DNA of 64,000 bases from Curtobacterium sp. MCSS17_015 (GCF_003234265.2 NZ_CP126256.1:2666001-2730000); one strand, 5' to 3'; positions 7,802-16,642 are shown, counted from the first letter of the stretch. Program-made: numbers and translations. The notes: a model not told the origin generated them from the sequence alone.

Positions 7802-9010
7802 ATGAGTCGGATCGCACCCCCGACGGGCACCGTGCCCGTCGCCGAGCCGTCCGTGCCCGCCACAGCCGCGCCCGTGGCGGCCCCGCCAGCTCCGGCGTCG
7901 CCGCCGGGTCGCGCCCTCGCGCTGGACGGCCTCCGCACCGTCGCGATCGTCATGGTGGTGCTGTACCACCTGCACGTCCCGCAGTTCGAGGGCGGGTGGA
8001 TCGGCGTCACGGTCTTCTTCGTGCTCTCCGGGTACCTCATCAGCACCCTGCTGCTCCGCGAACACCGGCGGACCGGCACGATCCGGCTCGGGTCGTTCTG
8101 GTGGAAGCGCCTGCTCCGGCTCTACCCGGCACTCGTCGCCCTCGTCGTCGCCGGAATGCTGCTCTGGAACTGGGTCGGCGACTACAAGGGTGCGTCGCTC
8201 TCGGCAGGCTCGGCGGCCTTCATCGCCCTGACCTACACCGGGAACCTGTTCCGCTCGTTCTGGGACACCACGCAGGGGGTCTTCGCGCACACGTGGAGCC
8301 TGTCGATGGAGGAGCAGTTCTACCTGCTCTGGCCACCGGTGCTGCTGCTCCTGCTGTCGCTCGGCCGTCGCCGGCGGACGCTCCTCCTCGGCCTGTCCGC
8401 CGTCGTCGTGGCGGCGTCGGCAGCGTCGTGGCTCAGCTACCGGAGTCCCTCGGGCGGCTCGACCCCGGACGTGTACTTCTCCCCCGTGCTCGGCGTCGTG
8501 CCGCTCGCCACCGGCTGTGTGCTCGCGCTGCTCCTCGACGACGAGCGGTGCCGTTCGTTCGCCGCCGGCCTCGCCGGACACGTGGGGACCTGGGCGGGTG
8601 CCGCGGCGGTGGTCGGCGTGCAGTTCTGGATCGATGACGACTGGACCGGCCACGCGTGGACGTTCGGCCTGCTCATGCCTGCCACCGGACTCGCAGCGGC
8701 GGTCCTCATCGGCGGGCTGGTCTCCGTGCGGACGCCGGTGTCCGTGGCCCTGTCCTGGTCTCCAGTCGCCTGGTTCGGGCGTCGGGTCTCGTACTCCGCG
8801 TACCTCTGGCACCCGCTCGTGATCGCGCTGCTCGGCACGTTCGCGATCGGTTGGGTCGGCGACGTCTGGCTGTTCGCGGCGGCCGTGCTGGTGTCGGTCG
8901 GCGCGGCCTACGCGGTCGAGGTGCCGGTCGAGAAGCTCCGGGCGCGTGCCCGAGAGGCCCGTCGCCTCGTCACCGCGGACCGCGCTGCGCGCAGCGCGAC
9001 CACGAGGTAG
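7802..9010 (+). CDS. Acyltransferase 3 family membrane protein (OafA/YrhL-like)
   Basis: 402-aa multi-pass membrane acyltransferase. After a Pro/Ala-rich N-terminal stretch of about 35 residues, LDGLRTVAIVMVVLYHLHVP carries the conserved His of the family, followed by FFVLSGYLIS and FWWKRLLRLYPAL, then about ten transmembrane helices. Such enzymes O-acylate surface sugars, glycolipids or peptidoglycan. The substrate cannot be told. No SGNH domain is attached. Start ATG follows CACACT by 6 nt. A strong terminator follows. Confidence 0.88.
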   Translation: MSRIAPPTGTVPVAEPSVPATAAPVAAPPAPASPPGRALALDGLRTVAIVMVVLYHLHVPQFEGGWIGVTVFFVLSGYLISTLLLREHRRTGTIRLGSFWWKRLLRLYPALVALVVAGMLLWNWVGDYKGASLSAGSAAFIALTYTGNLFRSFWDTTQGVFAHTWSLSMEEQFYLLWPPVLLLLLSLGRRRRTLLLGLSAVVVAASAASWLSYRSPSGGSTPDVYFSPVLGVVPLATGCVLALLLDDERCRSFAAGLAGHVGTWAGAAAVVGVQFWIDDDWTGHAWTFGLLMPATGLAAAVLIGGLVSVRTPVSVALSWSPVAWFGRRVSYSAYLWHPLVIALLGTFAIGWVGDVWLFAAAVLVSVGAAYAVEVPVEKLRARAREARRLVTADRAARSATTR

Positions 9011-9037
9011 CTCCTCGACTGACGTCCCCCGGACGGA

Positions 9038-9073
9038 CGGGAGGCCCGGTGCCAGCTGGCACCGGGCCTCCCG
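9038..9073. terminator. Palindromic terminator between convergent genes
   Basis: Perfect 16-bp arms CGGGAGGCCCGGTGCC and GGCACCGGGCCTCCCG around AGCT. It lies between the acyltransferase (+) and the DUF2382 gene (-) and is a member of the same terminator family as 6102-6141 and 34735-34774. Confidence 0.9.
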
Positions 9074-9090
9074 GTCGTGCGGAGTGCGAC

Positions 9091-10041
9091 TCAGCGGCGG
9101 GTGGTGCCGTCCTCGTCGAGCTCGATCTCCTCGTGCGCGACGTCCTCGGACACCTGCTGCTGCTCGGTGACGGTCTCGGTACCGAGGCGCACGCGCTCGA
9201 CCGGGACGGTCTCCTTGTCGACCACGACGCGCTCCTCGTTGAGGGTCACCTCGTGCTCTTCGTCGGACAGTGCCGGACCGTCGGTCGCGGCGCCGACGTT
9301 GCCGTCCGTGATCGGCTCGGTCTCGAGGCGGACCTCCTCGTGCTGCACCGGCACGGTGACGGTCTGCTGCTCGGTGACGACGTGCTTGCGGAGGCGGGCA
9401 CGACCGGTCTGGACGTTCTGGGTGCCGACGTTCAGGCGCTCCTCCGACCGCGTCATCGCGTCGTCGGTGTTCGCACCCGAGGTGTCGTGGCCAGCGCTGC
9501 GGTCCACGTCGGTGACGCCGGCCGTGGTGTCGCGCCCGGTGACGGTGTCGCTGTCGGCGACGCCGGCCGCGTCCGCGGTCGTGTCGTAGCCCGCGGCGCC
9601 GGCCGTGCGGTCGTCCGTCGCGGTCGTCGTGCCGCCGACCGATGCGGGGTCGCTCGGGGTCAGGTCCGGGTCGGTGCCGACGATGCCGTCGTTCGTGTCG
9701 GTGCCGGTGGTCGTGCCCGTGGAGCTGCCGCTGCCAAGGCCGTAGTGGTCGAAGATGCGGTCCTGCTCGTCGTCGCTGAGGTCGCCGTCGGCGTCGATCC
9801 GCGGCGCGTCCTTGATGCGGTCCTTGTCGTAGGCGACGCGGAGCTCGTCACCGGTGAGGTCGGCACCCTCGAGGGGGACGAACGACTCGGACGTGCCGAA
9901 CAGGCCCGTCGAGACGCTGGCGAACAGGGGATGCCCGTCGGTGTTGTCGACGTACACCTGCTTGACGGTGCCGACCTTCTGGCCGTCCGGGTCGATGACC
10001 TTCGCGTCGAAGACGCTGTTGATGTTGTTCGTGTCGATCAT
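9091..10041 (-). CDS. PRC-barrel / DUF2382 (YsnF/AvaK-type) stress protein
   Basis: 316 aa. Residues about 5-85 form a PRC-barrel (VFDAKVIDPDGQKVGTVKQV, LFGTSESFVPL). A Thr/Asp/Gly-rich linker of about 100 residues follows. The C-terminal DUF2382 domain carries charged repeats (VTVPVQHEEVRLETEP, ERVVVDKETVPVERVRLGTE). This architecture is known from actinobacterial general-stress proteins, with no known catalysis. Start at 10041 has AAGGGA at about 8 nt; the in-frame ATG at 10056 overlaps that site. It follows a membrane protein gene on the same strand after 85 bp. Confidence 0.85.
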   Translation of the reverse strand: MIDTNNINSVFDAKVIDPDGQKVGTVKQVYVDNTDGHPLFASVSTGLFGTSESFVPLEGADLTGDELRVAYDKDRIKDAPRIDADGDLSDDEQDRIFDHYGLGSGSSTGTTTGTDTNDGIVGTDPDLTPSDPASVGGTTTATDDRTAGAAGYDTTADAAGVADSDTVTGRDTTAGVTDVDRSAGHDTSGANTDDAMTRSEERLNVGTQNVQTGRARLRKHVVTEQQTVTVPVQHEEVRLETEPITDGNVGAATDGPALSDEEHEVTLNEERVVVDKETVPVERVRLGTETVTEQQQVSEDVAHEEIELDEDGTTRR

Positions 10042-10126
10042 GGTCGTTCCCTTCATCGTGCAGTTGTTCTTCGGGTCGGTGGTGGAGGAGTACGCGGGGC
10101 GCCCCGCCCGGTCCGGTGGGAGCGGG

Positions 10127-10861
10127 TCAGCGCCCGAGGCCGACGCGGTCGACCTTGCGGTGGTACCGCATGCCGGCCAGGCCGCCGAGGACGGCTCCGA
10201 CGAGGCTGATGACGGCGACGAGGACGACCGTGATGATGCCGGTGACGGTCAACGTCCCCTCGTCGACGGGGATGCGCGGGAAGCTGTTGAGGTTGCCGAG
10301 CACGTTGAACTGGCTGCCGGCGATCGCGGTGACGATCGCCACCACGATCGCGATGACGACGGCCCAGATCCAGACGGCGATGCCCTGCTTCGCGCCGGAG
10401 AAACGCGCCATGCGGCCGGCGACGTACCCACCGGCGTAGTAGGCGACGAACAGGATCACGGCGAGGGCGATCGCGCCGACGATGCCGACGACGTCACCGT
10501 TCCTGGTGGCGTCCTGCGCAGCCTCGTCGACGTCGCCGCCGTTCTGGCCGAGGCCGACGCCCGCGCCGACGGCGGTGAGGATCGCCGTGAGGATGACCGC
10601 GGTGCCGGTCGCGGTGAGCCACCCGAAGAACGCCGAACCCCACTTGAAGCCGGCGAACTCCTCCTTCTCGCGCTGGAGGACGCTCTCGCGCTGGGTGGCA
10701 CCGCGTTCGGCGCGGGCAGCGCCAGCGGCGGTGCCGCCGACCGCGGTGCTGCCGGTCGCGGTGTCGTCGTGCGTTCCGTCACGCCCGTCCCGGTCGTGGT
10801 GTCGGTCGTGATCGGCCGCCTGGTCCCGCAGCGGCCGGGTCTCGTCGTCGGGTGTGCTCAT
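10127..10861 (-). CDS. Multi-pass membrane protein of unknown function
   Basis: 244 aa. The first 70 residues are hydrophilic, rich in Asp, His and Arg (MSTPDDETRPLRDQAADHDR). At least four hydrophobic segments follow, beginning at FFGWLTATGTAVILTAILTA and ending at VLVAVISLVGAVLGGLAGM, with a Gly-rich turn YYAGGYVAGRMARFSGAKQG that resembles YrzE/DUF-type small membrane proteins. AGGAGG lies about 6 nt before the ATG at 10861. It sits just upstream of the PRC/DUF2382 gene on the same strand, so a shared role in stress tolerance is likely but unproven. Confidence 0.75.
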   Translation of the reverse strand: MSTPDDETRPLRDQAADHDRHHDRDGRDGTHDDTATGSTAVGGTAAGAARAERGATQRESVLQREKEEFAGFKWGSAFFGWLTATGTAVILTAILTAVGAGVGLGQNGGDVDEAAQDATRNGDVVGIVGAIALAVILFVAYYAGGYVAGRMARFSGAKQGIAVWIWAVVIAIVVAIVTAIAGSQFNVLGNLNSFPRIPVDEGTLTVTGIITVVLVAVISLVGAVLGGLAGMRYHRKVDRVGLGR

Positions 10862-10987
10862 GGCTGCCTCCTGGCGGTGGTGCTCGTGCTGGTGGTCGGT
10901 CCGACGGAGACGGAACTCGGGTGCCGGTGGGAGCGCGGGCAGGTGCGGGCGCGTCGTGCGGTTCGCGGACAGTGGCCGGCCGCGCCG

Positions 10988-10993
10988 TAGGCT
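10988..10993 (+). promoter_or_regulatory. -10 hexamer of leaderless monooxygenase gene
   Basis: TAGGCT ends 6 nt before the GTG at 11000. No ribosome binding site is present, so the GTG is probably the 5' end of the mRNA. Confidence 0.5.
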
Positions 10994-10999
10994 CGGCGC

Positions 11000-12199
11000 G
11001 TGACCACGGACACCACGGACGTCCTCGTCGTCGGCGGCGGACCGGTCGGCCTGTTCCTCGGCGTGCTCCTGGCGGCCAGGGGTACCGACGTGCAGGTGTG
11101 GGAGCGCCGGACCACCGACCCGGTCGGTTCCCGCGCGATCGGCATCCACCCGCCCTCACTCGACGCGTTCGCCGAGGTCGGCCTGGCCGAGGCGGTGCTC
11201 GCCGAGGCGGTGCTCGTGCGCACCGGGGTCGCCCGGAGCCGCGGACGGGTCCTCGGCACCCTGTCGTTCGACCGCGCCTCCGACTCGCACCCGTACGTGG
11301 CGACGCTCGACCAGCACCGGACGGAGACCCTGCTCCGCGAGCGCCTCGGAGCCGGGGCCCCGGGCGCGCTCCGGACCGGCACGTCGCTCGTCGGGCTCAC
11401 CCGGCACCGCGACCACGTCGGCGCGTCCGGCATCGACCGCGACGGCCGCCCGATCACGCTCCGTGCGTCCTTCGTCGTCGGCGCGGACGGCGCCCGGAGC
11501 GTCGTCCGCGACCTGCTCGGCATCGGGACGACCGGCCGTGACCACCAGGACCGGTACGTCATGGGTGACTTCGCCGACCCGGAGGACCCGGGCGCGCGCT
11601 CGGCCGCACTCGTCGATGTCGGACCCGACGGCGTCGTCGAGTCGTTCCCCCTGCCCGGCGGCCGTCGCCGCTACGTCGCGCTCCTGTCCGGTGACGACGC
11701 GCTCATGGACCCCGCCGCCTCTGCGACCGCGGTGGACGCACCGGAGACGGAACGGGCCTCCCGGCTGGCCGAGATCGTCCGTGCGCGGACCGGGGTCGCT
11801 CCGGACGCGACGACCTGCTCGATGCTCAGCGCCTTCGGAGTCCGTCGCCGCACCGCGGACCGCGTCGGCGTCGGTCGGGTGGTCCTGGTCGGGGACGCGG
11901 CCCACGAGATCAGCCCGATCGGCGGGCAGGGCATGAACCTCGGGTGGCTCGACGCGGCCGAGCTGGCGCCGCTCCTGGCGGACGCGGTCCGGACCGGTGC
12001 GGCGGGGCCGTGGCCCGCGTACGCCCGACGGCGGCAGGCCGCCGCACGGCGCGCTGGACGGCAGGCGGAGGCGAACATGGCGCTCGGCCGTGCGGTCCCA
12101 GACGTGGTCGGCATCGGCCGGGAGGCGCTGCTCCGGTCCGTCCTGGCGCTCCCGACCGCGCGCGCCCTGGCCCGGCTCTACGCGATGGCCTGGGCGTAG
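11000..12199 (+). CDS. FAD-dependent aromatic/polyketide monooxygenase
   Basis: 399-aa class A flavin monooxygenase. VLVVGGGPVGLFLG is the FAD ADP-binding motif, VVGADGARSVVR the DG motif (about 155-166) and VVLVGDAAHEISPIGGQGMN the GD motif (about 293-312). It would hydroxylate an aromatic or polyketide-like substrate using NAD(P)H and O2. It faces a UbiA prenyltransferase gene across a hairpin. In related actinobacteria such a pair accompanies a type III polyketide synthase, but no such gene is visible here. The substrate is not known. Confidence 0.82.
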   Translation: MTTDTTDVLVVGGGPVGLFLGVLLAARGTDVQVWERRTTDPVGSRAIGIHPPSLDAFAEVGLAEAVLAEAVLVRTGVARSRGRVLGTLSFDRASDSHPYVATLDQHRTETLLRERLGAGAPGALRTGTSLVGLTRHRDHVGASGIDRDGRPITLRASFVVGADGARSVVRDLLGIGTTGRDHQDRYVMGDFADPEDPGARSAALVDVGPDGVVESFPLPGGRRRYVALLSGDDALMDPAASATAVDAPETERASRLAEIVRARTGVAPDATTCSMLSAFGVRRRTADRVGVGRVVLVGDAAHEISPIGGQGMNLGWLDAAELAPLLADAVRTGAAGPWPAYARRRQAAARRAGRQAEANMALGRAVPDVVGIGREALLRSVLALPTARALARLYAMAWA

Positions 12200-12201
12200 C
12201 G

Positions 12202-12227
12202 CCGGTCCGCCCGTGCGGTCGGACCGG
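12202..12227. terminator. Hairpin between convergent monooxygenase and ubiA-like genes
   Basis: 8-bp arms CCGGTCCG and CGGACCGG around a 10-nt loop, filling most of the 31-bp gap between the two stop codons. It could act in both directions. Confidence 0.55.
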
Positions 12228-12230
12228 GGC

Positions 12231-13100
12231 TCAGGCCACCAGGGCCGCGCCCGCGAAGCCGAGCTCCACGACGAGCACGAGCGACGACGCGATCACCAGG
12301 CGGAACAGCGTGCGGGTCGGCGGTCCGGTGAGCACGAGCCGCACGCCGACCGCTGCCAGGACGACCACGACGACCGCCCCGAGCACCGCGAGCACCGCGC
12401 CGACCCCGCGGACCGGGTCGTCACCACCGAGCTGACCGACGAGCACCAGGACGGCCGCGACGACGAGCGAGCCGAACGCGACGACCCCGGACGCGTGCAG
12501 GCCGAGCCGGTGCGGGAAGCCGCGCACCCCGGTCGCCTCGTCGTCGACGAGGTCGGGCAGGACGTTCGTGCAGTGGATCGCGACGCCGAAGACCGCACCG
12601 GTCGCGATCGCCCACGCGGCGGGCCACCTCCCGTCCGGCCCCGCCGCGATCGCGACGACGGGCAGCAGCCCGAAGGCGACGACGAACGGCGCGACCGACC
12701 ACATCGTGCGCTTCAGTCCCACGTCGTACGCCCACCCGGCCGCGACGAGGACCACGTGTGCGACCGCGGCGACGGGTCCGAGGAACAGCGACAGCACGAC
12801 CGCGACGCCCGCGGTGACGACGGCGGCGGTGCGGACGGTCCCGACGGCGATGAGCCCCCGCGCCACCGGCTTGTCGCTCCGCCCGACGGCTCGGTCGCGA
12901 TCGGCGTCGATCCAGTCGTTCGCGAGCCCGATCGAGAGCTGCCCGGAAACCACGGCGAGCGCCACGAGCACGACGGTCCCCACCGGGTGCCCGACCGCGG
13001 AAGCGAGGACGGTGGCGAGGACCGTCACCGTCACGGTCGGGCCGGGGTGCGAGGACGCGAACAGCAGGCGGACGGTCGAGGGCCTGCGCGGAGGGGTCAC
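12231..13100 (-). CDS. UbiA family prenyltransferase
   Basis: 289-aa integral membrane prenyltransferase with about eight to nine hydrophobic segments. The first Asp-rich motif NDWIDADRD (about residues 60-68) matches N-D-x-x-D-x-x-x-D; the second lies at NVLPDLVDDE (about 180). These bind the diphosphate of an isoprenoid donor through Mg. It would attach a prenyl chain to an aromatic, quinone or lipid acceptor. GTG 13100 is chosen: the long frame upstream lacks the family pattern, and TACGCT lies 6 nt before it. The isoprenoid donor could come from the mevalonate operon at 27-33 kb. Confidence 0.85.
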   Translation of the reverse strand: MTPPRRPSTVRLLFASSHPGPTVTVTVLATVLASAVGHPVGTVVLVALAVVSGQLSIGLANDWIDADRDRAVGRSDKPVARGLIAVGTVRTAAVVTAGVAVVLSLFLGPVAAVAHVVLVAAGWAYDVGLKRTMWSVAPFVVAFGLLPVVAIAAGPDGRWPAAWAIATGAVFGVAIHCTNVLPDLVDDEATGVRGFPHRLGLHASGVVAFGSLVVAAVLVLVGQLGGDDPVRGVGAVLAVLGAVVVVVLAAVGVRLVLTGPPTRTLFRLVIASSLVLVVELGFAGAALVA

Positions 13101-13245
13101 CGTGCCAGCGTACGGAGCGGGCGTGGCCACGGCCGACACGAGCCATGCCACGAGCGGCATGTCGACGGGAGGCACTGTGCCACTCGCTCTCAGTGGGTTC
13201 GGCATCCGGCGGACCGTCCGAGGGCCGTACGGGCAGGATGGACCG

Positions 13246-13773
13246 ATGCAGAGGATGAGGAACCTTCCGGAACCGGCGCTGATGGTGGCCCTCGCCGTCC
13301 TCTGCGCGGTGTTCACGTTCCTCGCCTCCTTCCTCACCAGACCCGACGCGGTCCTGGCCGAACGGCTCATCAGCACGACGGTGGGTGCCGTGGTCTTCGG
13401 AGTCGGCTTCGGCCTCGTCATCAGCTGGATGCGGAAGCGCGGCGGGGGCGCTGTCCTGGACCGGTCGTTCCAGCGGGCGCTGCGGACCGGTGAGGTCCCT
13501 CCCGACGTCGACCGGACTGCCTGGCGGCAGGCGCTCGAGCTCCACCAGAAGGTCCACCGCTGGCTCGCGTGGGTCGGGCCGGTCGTGGCTGCTCTCGCCG
13601 TCGGACTCGGCATCTGGCTAGCCCAGGCGGACTCGCCAGCTTGGTGGATCGCTGTCGCCCTCTACGCCGCGTTCATGATCATCACCGTCGTCGCGATGCG
13701 GCGAGCGCTGCTGCGGATGACCGCCGTGCTCGCCGAGCTCGACCGGCGCGACACGCAACCCGTCGCGCGCTGA
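13246..13773 (+). CDS. Small membrane protein, four predicted TM segments
   Basis: 175 aa, not recognised. Hydrophobic stretches lie at about 10-27, 43-60, 102-120 and 126-146 with two basic loops, MRKRGGGAVLDRSFQRALR between the second and third. Inside-out topology with both ends in the cytosol is likely. Start ATG 13246 lies 6 nt after CAGGAT, matching the leaderless pattern; ATG 13254 is an alternative. It is divergent from the UbiA gene. Confidence 0.65.
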   Translation: MQRMRNLPEPALMVALAVLCAVFTFLASFLTRPDAVLAERLISTTVGAVVFGVGFGLVISWMRKRGGGAVLDRSFQRALRTGEVPPDVDRTAWRQALELHQKVHRWLAWVGPVVAALAVGLGIWLAQADSPAWWIAVALYAAFMIITVVAMRRALLRMTAVLAELDRRDTQPVAR

Positions 13774-13800
13774 CGTCGCCGCTACGCGGGCGTGCGGGCC

Positions 13801-14733
13801 TCAGCGGCCGGCGACCGCCCGTGGCTCGCCGGCCGGTGCCGGAGCAGACCGGCGCCGCGCGCCGAGCGGGCCCGACGCCAGCGCGATGCCCGCGAGCACG
13901 ACGAGCCCACCCACCGGCTCGTTCCACCGCAGCGGCTCCCCGAGCACGAGGACGCCGAGCGCGACCCCGACGACGGGTGTCAGGTAGGTCACGGTGGAGG
14001 CCCGTCCCGCACCCCACGCACCGACCAGGCGGGTGTTCCACGCGTAGGCCAGCCCCGTACCCACCGCGCCGAGCGCGACCATCGCGGCCACGATCCTCCA
14101 GTCCAGCTGCACCGGCCCGGCCGCGATGACGGGCGCGACCAGGAGCATGAGCACCGCGGCGAGCGTCAGCTGCACGGTCGCGACCGTGGTCGGGTCGTAG
14201 CCGCCGCCGACGCCGAAGCGGCGGAGCCAGGCGAGGCCGATGCCGTAGGACGCGGTCATGCCGAGCAGCGCGACCTGGCCGGGCACGCTCGCCAGGACCT
14301 CCGGGTCACCGATCACGTCCCACGGGCCGACGAGGACGAGGACCCCGACGATGCCGAGGACGATCCCGCCGACCTGCCGCCGGTTCAGTCGCTCGTTCGG
14401 CACGAGGACGGCCAGCGCGAGCAAGGTCATGATCGGCGTCGTCGCGTTGTAGATGCTCGCCAGGCCCGACGGCACGGTCTGCTCGGCCCATGCCATGAGC
14501 GAGGACGGAACCGCGTTGAGGAACACCGCCACGACCAGCAGGTGCCCCCACATCCGCCGCTCGCGCGGCCAGCGACGGCGCGTGACGAGCAGCACGACGA
14601 CGAGCGTCAGCGCGCCGAGCACCGTGCGGACCGTGGCGACCTGCTGGGGCGCCAGGCCCTCGAGCCCGATCTTCGCGAAGAAGAAGCTCGAGCCCCAGGT
14701 GAGGGCGACGAGGACGTAGAGGACGACGTTCAT
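13801..14733 (-). CDS. EamA/DMT family transporter (RhaT/YdcZ-like exporter)
   Basis: 310-aa drug/metabolite transporter with ten transmembrane helices in two EamA halves (WGSSFFFAKIGLEGLAPQQVA at the first; NTRLVGAWGAGRASTVTYLTP at the start of the second repeat end). Members export amino acids, amines or small drugs. Its frame is open far upstream but the family begins at MNVVLYVLVALTWG, start 14733. Just upstream, in the opposite direction, lies the decayed N-terminus of a LysR regulator, the usual partner of such exporters. Confidence 0.88.
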   Translation of the reverse strand: MNVVLYVLVALTWGSSFFFAKIGLEGLAPQQVATVRTVLGALTLVVVLLVTRRRWPRERRMWGHLLVVAVFLNAVPSSLMAWAEQTVPSGLASIYNATTPIMTLLALAVLVPNERLNRRQVGGIVLGIVGVLVLVGPWDVIGDPEVLASVPGQVALLGMTASYGIGLAWLRRFGVGGGYDPTTVATVQLTLAAVLMLLVAPVIAAGPVQLDWRIVAAMVALGAVGTGLAYAWNTRLVGAWGAGRASTVTYLTPVVGVALGVLVLGEPLRWNEPVGGLVVLAGIALASGPLGARRRSAPAPAGEPRAVAGR

Positions 14734-14755
14734 GTGGCCTAGTCTCGGGACACCG

Positions 14756-14810
14756 CCGGCATGCGGCAAACGCATGTCGTTCATGCCCACATGATGGAAG
14801 CGCATGCCGG
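14756..14810. promoter_or_regulatory. LysR-type operator region left beside a dead regulator
   Basis: Perfect 10-bp inverted repeat CCGGCATGCG (14756-14765) and CGCATGCCGG (14801-14810) flanking the divergent start region. Inside it, ATGCG-GCAAA-CGCAT (14761-14775) contains a T-N11-A palindrome (14762-14774), the usual LysR box. The LysR gene itself is broken, so these sites may now be unused or bound by another LysR protein. Confidence 0.5.
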
Positions 14811-14945
14811 TCTCGCTCCCCCAACTCCGCGCCTTCGTCGCCACCGTCGGCGCCGGGTCCTCCACCACGAGCGGACCCTGGTGCTGAGCGGGCCGTCCTC
14901 GCGGGCGCGCACCCCCTCGCCCGGGCGCTGGTCGACGCCGTCTGA
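14804..14945 (+). pseudogene. Decayed LysR family regulator remnant
   Basis: The ATG at 14804 opens MPVSLPQLRAFVATVGAGS, the classic LysR helix-turn-helix beginning. About 30 codons of HTH are then missing and the next frame reads LHHERTLVLS; a further frame change gives RAVLAGAHPLARALVDAV and a stop at 14943. Both fragments match the order of the LysR wing and linker helix (…LLxRxRRxLVLSxAGRAVLxHA…). The whole effector domain is gone. It is divergent from an intact EamA exporter, a standard LysR-exporter pairing. Confidence 0.75.
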
Positions 14946-14979
14946 ACCCTGAGCCGTCCCCGGTCGGCAGGATGGGGTG

Positions 14980-15792
14980 ATGGCCTCGACGCACACGAAG
15001 ACCTTCACCGACCCGGACGAGGCCGCCGCGGAGGCAGCCGGGCTCGAGTGGCTCGCCGAGGCCGAGGCGTCCGGCGGTACCCGGACCGCGCGTGTCGTGG
15101 GACGCCCGCACCCGACGCTGCTCGAACTGGAGCTCATCGCGGACGGGTCCCCGACCCGGGCGCAGGCGGCGCGCTTCGGTCGTTCGCTCGCGCACACGCA
15201 CGCTGCTGGCGCGTCGCACTGGGGCGCACCGTCGCCCGGGTTCCCGGCGAACGGTCCGCTGCGGATGGGCCGCTCGCGCACGCCGTTCGTCCCTGCGGCC
15301 GAAGCGCCGTCGTCGTGGGGCGCGTTCTTCGCGGAGTACCGGATCCGCGACTTCGTCGAGCGGATCGTCGACGCCGGTGGGTACGACGGTGCCGAGGCCG
15401 CCGTGTTCGAACGCGTCTGCGACCGCCTCGAGGACGGCACGCTCGGCTCCGCACAACCGGCACTCGTCGGGGACGGACCGGCCCGGCTGCACGGCGACCT
15501 CTGGGCCGGGAACGTGCTCTGGCCCAGGGATGCGGACGCGCCGACCGGGGCCGTGCTCATCGACGCGACCCCGCACGGCGGCCATGCGGAGACGGACCTG
15601 GCGCTGCTGGCGCTGTTCGGCCTCCCGGAGCTCGGTACCGTACTCGCCGCGTACGACGACGAGTCGCCGCTCGCGCCCGGGTGGCAGGACCGGGTGGCGC
15701 TGCACCAGCTCGCCCCGCTCCTGCTGCACGTGTTCCTGTTCGGCGGCTCGTACACCGACGCAGCACTGCGCGCCGCCCGTCGCTACGCCTGA
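14980..15792 (+). CDS. Fructosamine kinase family protein
   Basis: 270-aa aminoglycoside-phosphotransferase-fold kinase. ARLHGDLWAGNVLW (about 168-181) is the catalytic loop with the base Asp, and VLIDATPHGGHAETDLALL (about 190-208) corresponds to the metal-binding segment, where the usual D-P-A is D-A-T-P. The family phosphorylates protein-bound ketoamines so they decay, repairing glycation damage; small ketosamines are alternative substrates. ATG 14980 follows CAGGAT by 6 nt; a GTG three bases upstream is possible. Monocistronic. Confidence 0.85.
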   Translation: MASTHTKTFTDPDEAAAEAAGLEWLAEAEASGGTRTARVVGRPHPTLLELELIADGSPTRAQAARFGRSLAHTHAAGASHWGAPSPGFPANGPLRMGRSRTPFVPAAEAPSSWGAFFAEYRIRDFVERIVDAGGYDGAEAAVFERVCDRLEDGTLGSAQPALVGDGPARLHGDLWAGNVLWPRDADAPTGAVLIDATPHGGHAETDLALLALFGLPELGTVLAAYDDESPLAPGWQDRVALHQLAPLLLHVFLFGGSYTDAALRAARRYA

Positions 15793-15934
15793 CGGCCCGC
15801 GGAACGCGGACGCCAGCAGCACGGCGCGGTGCGATCGCGTCCCGCCCTGTCAGGGGCGTTGCGTGAGGCGGGGCCGGGAGGCCCGGATCCCGTCCGCCCC
15901 GGACACGCCGCCGTCCCCCTGCCAGGCTGAGCAG

Positions 15935-16615
15935 ATGACCTCCGTCCCCGAACCCTGGATGCAGCGCCTCCGCGAGGGTGCATTCCCCCCGGTCGGGAAG
16001 ACCGTCGTCGCCGTCGCGGTCCTCGGCGTGCTCGGGCTCGCCGGCGTCGCGCTCGAGCTCTCCCACGGCGGCGTGGGCGGGTCCGGCGACGGCCGCAGCA
16101 CGCGCTCGTTCCTCCTTCCCTGGGTCCTCCTCGTCGCAGCGGTCGCGCTCGCGATCGGCACCGCGCGGTACCGCCGCCGCGATCGTGCCGCAGTGGAGCG
16201 CGCTCGGGCGTGGCAGGTGCGACCGCGCCTGTTCCTGCCGGCCCATGTGAACCTCCGAGGCGACCTCGCCGCGTTCGGCATCCCTTCCCGGCGTCGCGAC
16301 CGACCGACGCTCTGGACCGTCGACGAGGTCGGGCTGCATGCGTGGACACCCGCCCGGGCCGAACCCGTCGCCGAGGTCCGGTGGGCGGACCTCCACGACG
16401 TCGAGCCAGACGAGCGCAGGACCATCACCGGGCAGAGCGCCTGGTCACTCGCCGTCGTCGCGGAGGCGGGTCGACTCGGCATGATCGCGCGCCCCGCCCT
16501 GGGATCACCGCTCGGCGCGAGCGCCCGGAAGCAGGACGACCTCTTGCGGGCGGTCCGCTCCCTGCGGCACGAGCTCCAGCACGCACCCCAGGCCCGCGGT
16601 TCGTCCCTCGCCTGA
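15935..16615 (+). CDS. Hypothetical membrane protein with PH-like cytosolic part
   Basis: 226 aa, not assigned to a named family. Two transmembrane segments at about 22-42 and 57-76 are followed by a soluble part from 95 (RPRLFLPAHVNLRGDLAAF) with alternating strands (LWTVDEVGLHAWTP, VAEVRWADLHDVEPD) that could be a PH-like fold. ATG 15935 follows CAGGCT by 6 nt. A hairpin lies 28 nt after the stop. No neighbour suggests a role. Confidence 0.6.
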   Translation: MTSVPEPWMQRLREGAFPPVGKTVVAVAVLGVLGLAGVALELSHGGVGGSGDGRSTRSFLLPWVLLVAAVALAIGTARYRRRDRAAVERARAWQVRPRLFLPAHVNLRGDLAAFGIPSRRRDRPTLWTVDEVGLHAWTPARAEPVAEVRWADLHDVEPDERRTITGQSAWSLAVVAEAGRLGMIARPALGSPLGASARKQDDLLRAVRSLRHELQHAPQARGSSLA

Positions 16616-16642
16616 CCCTCCTCCGCGGAACGCGACCTCGGC

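Noticed and set aside
13801..15822. A 673-aa EamA protein with a long N-terminal extension
   Set aside because: The extension lies opposite the fructosamine kinase gene and the LysR remnant; the EamA family begins at 14733.
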